A DNA stretch of 64,000 nt, from assembly GCF_038396675.1 (NCBI RefSeq), contig NC_088920.1, positions 24,942,501 through 25,006,500 on the forward strand, written 5' to 3'. The position numbers and the translations under genes were made by a program. The stretch's first letter is position 1. Each line of letters begins with the position of its first letter. Origin of the DNA: Hydra vulgaris (lineage: Eukaryota; Cnidaria; Hydrozoa; Anthoathecata; Hydridae). The notes under the pieces were generated by a model. It made no database searches and was not told the DNA's origin. It saw only the letters and a list, made by a program, of their open reading frames with translations. This document shows, piece after piece, positions 61,201 to 64,000 of the stretch.

Positions 61201-62134
61201 ATTAGGTAATAGAACGTTTGCATATAGCCATTTTCGAAAATCTGTGGCAAAAGACCAATTTCAATCCGGTAAAGAGAGAGACACTTTTCTTACCCATCAA
61301 AAGCGGGGTCTCGGAATTTTATCTCCGAAGGAGCAAAGTCTTGCACTTTGCCTCAAAACACTCTTTCAACTGAAAGAATGCGTAGAGGATAAAACTCACG
61401 ATTGTTACTTTTTTTCAAAGTATCGGTTGGCAAGTTCACTTATAAAATTTACGAACCAAAACCAAAGCTGGATCTTTTTAAAACAGAACACTTTTCCAAA
61501 ACACTGGGACAACAAAACGTCTCAGTACTACAAAATAACAATTGAAATATTAAGCAAAACGGGTCCCTGTTTAACATCCCCCTAAAATCAACAAAGAATT
61601 TTTACCTAGAAGTGGCAAAAAACAAAAAGACAGTTGTGCCAGCAGAACTTTTCTGGAACGGTTCAACAAAAACAACAATGCCGTGGACCCAAATTTGGAA
61701 ATAAAAATTTTACTTCTCACGCATGCGGACCGACACAAAATATCCTCTTTCGTTTTCTACACAACAGTCTACCTTCTACGGCCTTGCTAGCCAAAAATAC
61801 AAGGCAACAGATCGTTAAAAATAACAAATGCAAAACTTGTGGTAAAATTGAGGAAAACCTTCACATCTTTGCCTACTATCCTCCTTCTGTTAAAATATGG
61901 GAGTATTTTAAACATGTATATTACTCCTTGACATCCCAAAAAAATTTTTCTCCGATAAATTCGATTTTCTTGATAGAAACAGCGAATTTATCGGAGAAAA
62001 ACCCTACATCGAAGCTGCTGTTGACACTCACTCAAACCATCATAAGTGCAATATGGAACAGCAGATGCCACCTCATGTTTAGTAACATAAAAATTGACTT
62101 AAAGACATTACTTTTTTTTTTAAACCTTACCTAA
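58271..62134 (+). pseudogene. Tx1/L1-like LINE, heavily damaged
   Basis: An ORF1-like start (MAKSYASVATSGSGGDNG) is followed by broken frames. ORF2 begins near ILTCNKNGLNDQDKRN (endonuclease) but most of that domain is lost. The reverse transcriptase pieces are GKSLGYDGVPNEFYKTFW, SLISADYKIITKALALRL, QTCGIPGRTIFSNLHLVRDL, LSIDQEKAFDKVDRAFL and GVRQGDPLFSA. The block carrying the YADD box is deleted. The C-terminus has a zf-RVT type CKTCGKIEENLHIFAYY. QTCGIPGR and DQEKAFDKVD are typical of Tx1-type L1 elements. More than ten stops and shifts; inactive. Confidence 0.85.
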
Positions 62135-62262
62135 TTCTCGACATCTATCCGCACAATGGATAAACTAATAAAAAACACACAAAAATATAAAATCAAAAAA
62201 CACAAAAAAATATAAAATCGAAAATTGCAAAAAAATAAAAAACATAAAAAAACATAAAAATA

Positions 62263-62265
<3 letters not shown>

Positions 62266-62354
<89 letters not shown>
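62266..62354. repeat. (AT)n microsatellite at LINE 3' end
   Basis: About 90 bases of AT follow an A-rich stretch after the LINE ORF2 end. Confidence 0.93.
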
Positions 62355-62355
<1 letters not shown>

Positions 62356-62559
62356 TATAAAATAAATATAAAGTAGAAAATTTAAATAATATTTTTAACA
62401 TTTGGAAAACATATATATTGTAAAACATTGTAATTATTATAGCCTGAGATAATGTAAAATCATAAAGTTGTATATAATATATAAGTATTATTATTTAAAA
62501 AAAAAAAAAAAGAACTCGCATTTTTTGTTAACAAATTTAATTCGCCAATTGTATCTAGA

Positions 62560-64000
62560 ATGCCTAAAAAATGTTGCGTGACCAACTGTAATGGTAATTA
62601 CAATAAGCAAAATAAAGAAAATGTTTTTCGGCTTCCTTCTGAAAAAGAAGAATATAATCGTTGGATGAATGCCATTCCACGAGATAATGTACCTGACAAC
62701 CCAGATACAGTTATTTGCGAAAGACACCTGGATATCCAACAGTTACCAAATTTGGCCATAAAAGGCCTCACGATCCTCCATCAGTTTTCACATGTGTCAA
62801 GCCTAGTTTGATACCTACTTTTCCACCACCATTAAGGACAACTTTTAAAGCATTTTTATCTGTCCGGAACATTATAGCCGATGAACTTGATATGTTTTTA
62901 GCTGCTGATAAGATTTCATGTTTTAAATCATTACATCAGAAGCTACAAAATAAAGAAATTGATTTTGGTATAGTTGATGTAACTTGGTATTTTGCTGGTG
63001 ATTATTTGCTAATCATTCAGTCAACAGACTTTGAAGAAAACTCTTCGATAGTCAGATTTATGCTTAAGATTAAGAATGATCTTACTTTTGAGGGATACTT
63101 TTGTGGAGTTAAGTATAAAATTGCATCTCTATCTAAAAATAGGATTTTCATAATTGATTCTTGCTCGAAATTACAAGAAGCTTTTAAATATTTTGAATAA
63201 CTTAACAAAAGGCAGAAAAATTATAAATCTTTTGCAGCTCATCCGTGACCTGAGCTTTACTACAATTGGGAAGAAAAAATATAGCTCAGAAACAATTGTT
63301 AGAGCATTTGATTAATTTGCGATTTCAAGATCATTATATGAAAGATTAAGGAGAGATTTTGGACTTCCAAGTATTTCCCTCTTAACAAAGCTAACTTTAA
63401 AACTGGATTCTGCAATGGACGATATAGAGTTTTTAAAATCAGCTTTTTCAAAGCTTGACAATGAAATGCAAAAAAAGTGTATACTTTTAATTGATGAAGT
63501 CTAAGTTAAATCATCGCTTACTTATCATGCTGGCTCAGTCTTTGGTAAAGCAGTAAATAAACCAGACTTTTTAGCAACAACTGTTTTAAGTTTTATGTTA
63601 GTGTCACTTTATGAGGGGCCGCAATATCTGTGCAGAATTTTACCAGTTTGTGAGCTTGATTCTGAATTTCTTTTCTGAACAAACTCAATTTGTCTTAGAA
63701 GGAATAAAGAGCGCTGGAGGGGTACCTGTAGCCCTAACATTCGACAATAATCGAGTAAACCAAGCACTATTTAAAAATTTTGATTGTGTTGATCCATGGT
63801 TGACTAAAGATAATATGTTCTTGTTATATGACTTTGTGCATTTACTTAAATCTGTTCGTAATAACTGGATAACAGAAAAAAGTCAAATGTTATGTTATGA
63901 ATATGATGGGAAAGCGAAATATGCATGCTGGTCTAGTATCTTAAGCTTGTTCAAACTCAAAGGAAATAGCATTGTAAAATTGTCTAAACTTACAAGTGTC
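62560..64000 (+). pseudogene. THAP / P-element-like transposase (partial, runs off the window)
   Basis: ATG at 62560 starts MPKKCCVTNCNGNYNKQNKE, a THAP zinc finger with CCVTNC, RWMNAIP and VICERH. A frame shift near 62735 changes to PTVTKFGHKRP. The transposase body follows: SRSLYERLRRDFGLPS, CILLIDEV (first catalytic Asp), YHAGSVFGKAVNKPDFLATT, ALTFDNNRVNQALF (second Asp) and LYDFVHLLKSVRNNW. The order matches Drosophila P and vertebrate THAP9 enzymes. Stops occur at about 63200, 63247, 63313 and 63502, and frame shifts after that, so it is inactive. The 3' end lies beyond the window. Confidence 0.88.

Overview
The window looks like an AT-rich metazoan genome, most likely a hydrozoan cnidarian such as Hydra. 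The grounds are: GT-AG introns, very low GC with many long (AT)n tracts, a dense mixture of decayed DNA transposons and LINEs, and single-exon host genes in between. The organism is an inference, because no marker in the window names it. Most long open frames are broken copies of mobile elements.

Layout. 1-6.0 kb: a ten-exon, minus-strand RAG1-like locus with the RAG1 N-terminal zinc region, a RING finger and a RAG1-type core. It carries two frame lesions. 6.5-9.0 kb: an orphan secreted-protein ORF and THAP-like exon fragments. 9.6-14.4 kb: a minus-strand DDE_4/SWIM transposase with a possible cysteine-protease-like tail, interrupted by a Tc1/mariner-type element (copy 1) and a MITE. 16.9-19.3 kb: a 5'-truncated APE-type LINE. 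22.0-23.9 kb: a SAP-SWIM-YqaJ recombinase pseudogene with an inverted partial copy. 24.6-25.4 kb: an element flanked by TTAA. 25.6-28.8 kb: a THAP + DDE_4 transposase with copy 2 of the same Tc1/mariner element inside it. 29.2-29.7 kb: a decayed Boule/DAZL-like RRM gene that kept its introns. 30.0-31.7 kb: a truncated hAT element with perfect 8-bp target-site duplications. 33.5-35.1 kb: a nearly intact Tc1 element.

37.6-38.5 kb: an intronless rhodopsin-type GPCR on the minus strand, probably a real gene. 40.0-43.1 kb: a Jockey/CR1-type LINE on the minus strand. tRNA-derived SINEs lie near 35.9, 43.2 and 51.3 kb. 47.0-48.3 kb: a BTBD7-like double-BTB gene, probably real. 51.8-54.2 kb: a second hAT with 8-bp target-site duplications and a 42-bp minisatellite inside. 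54.3-57.9 kb: a complete pogo/Tigger-like element with terminal repeats and TA duplications, holding a nearly perfect palindrome with 71-nt arms. 58.3-62.1 kb: a Tx1/L1-like LINE. 62.56 kb to the window edge: a THAP/P-element-like transposase.

The genes do not form a pathway. The most informative content is the RAG1-like locus, the nested insertions whose removal restores a reading frame, and several large inverted duplications.
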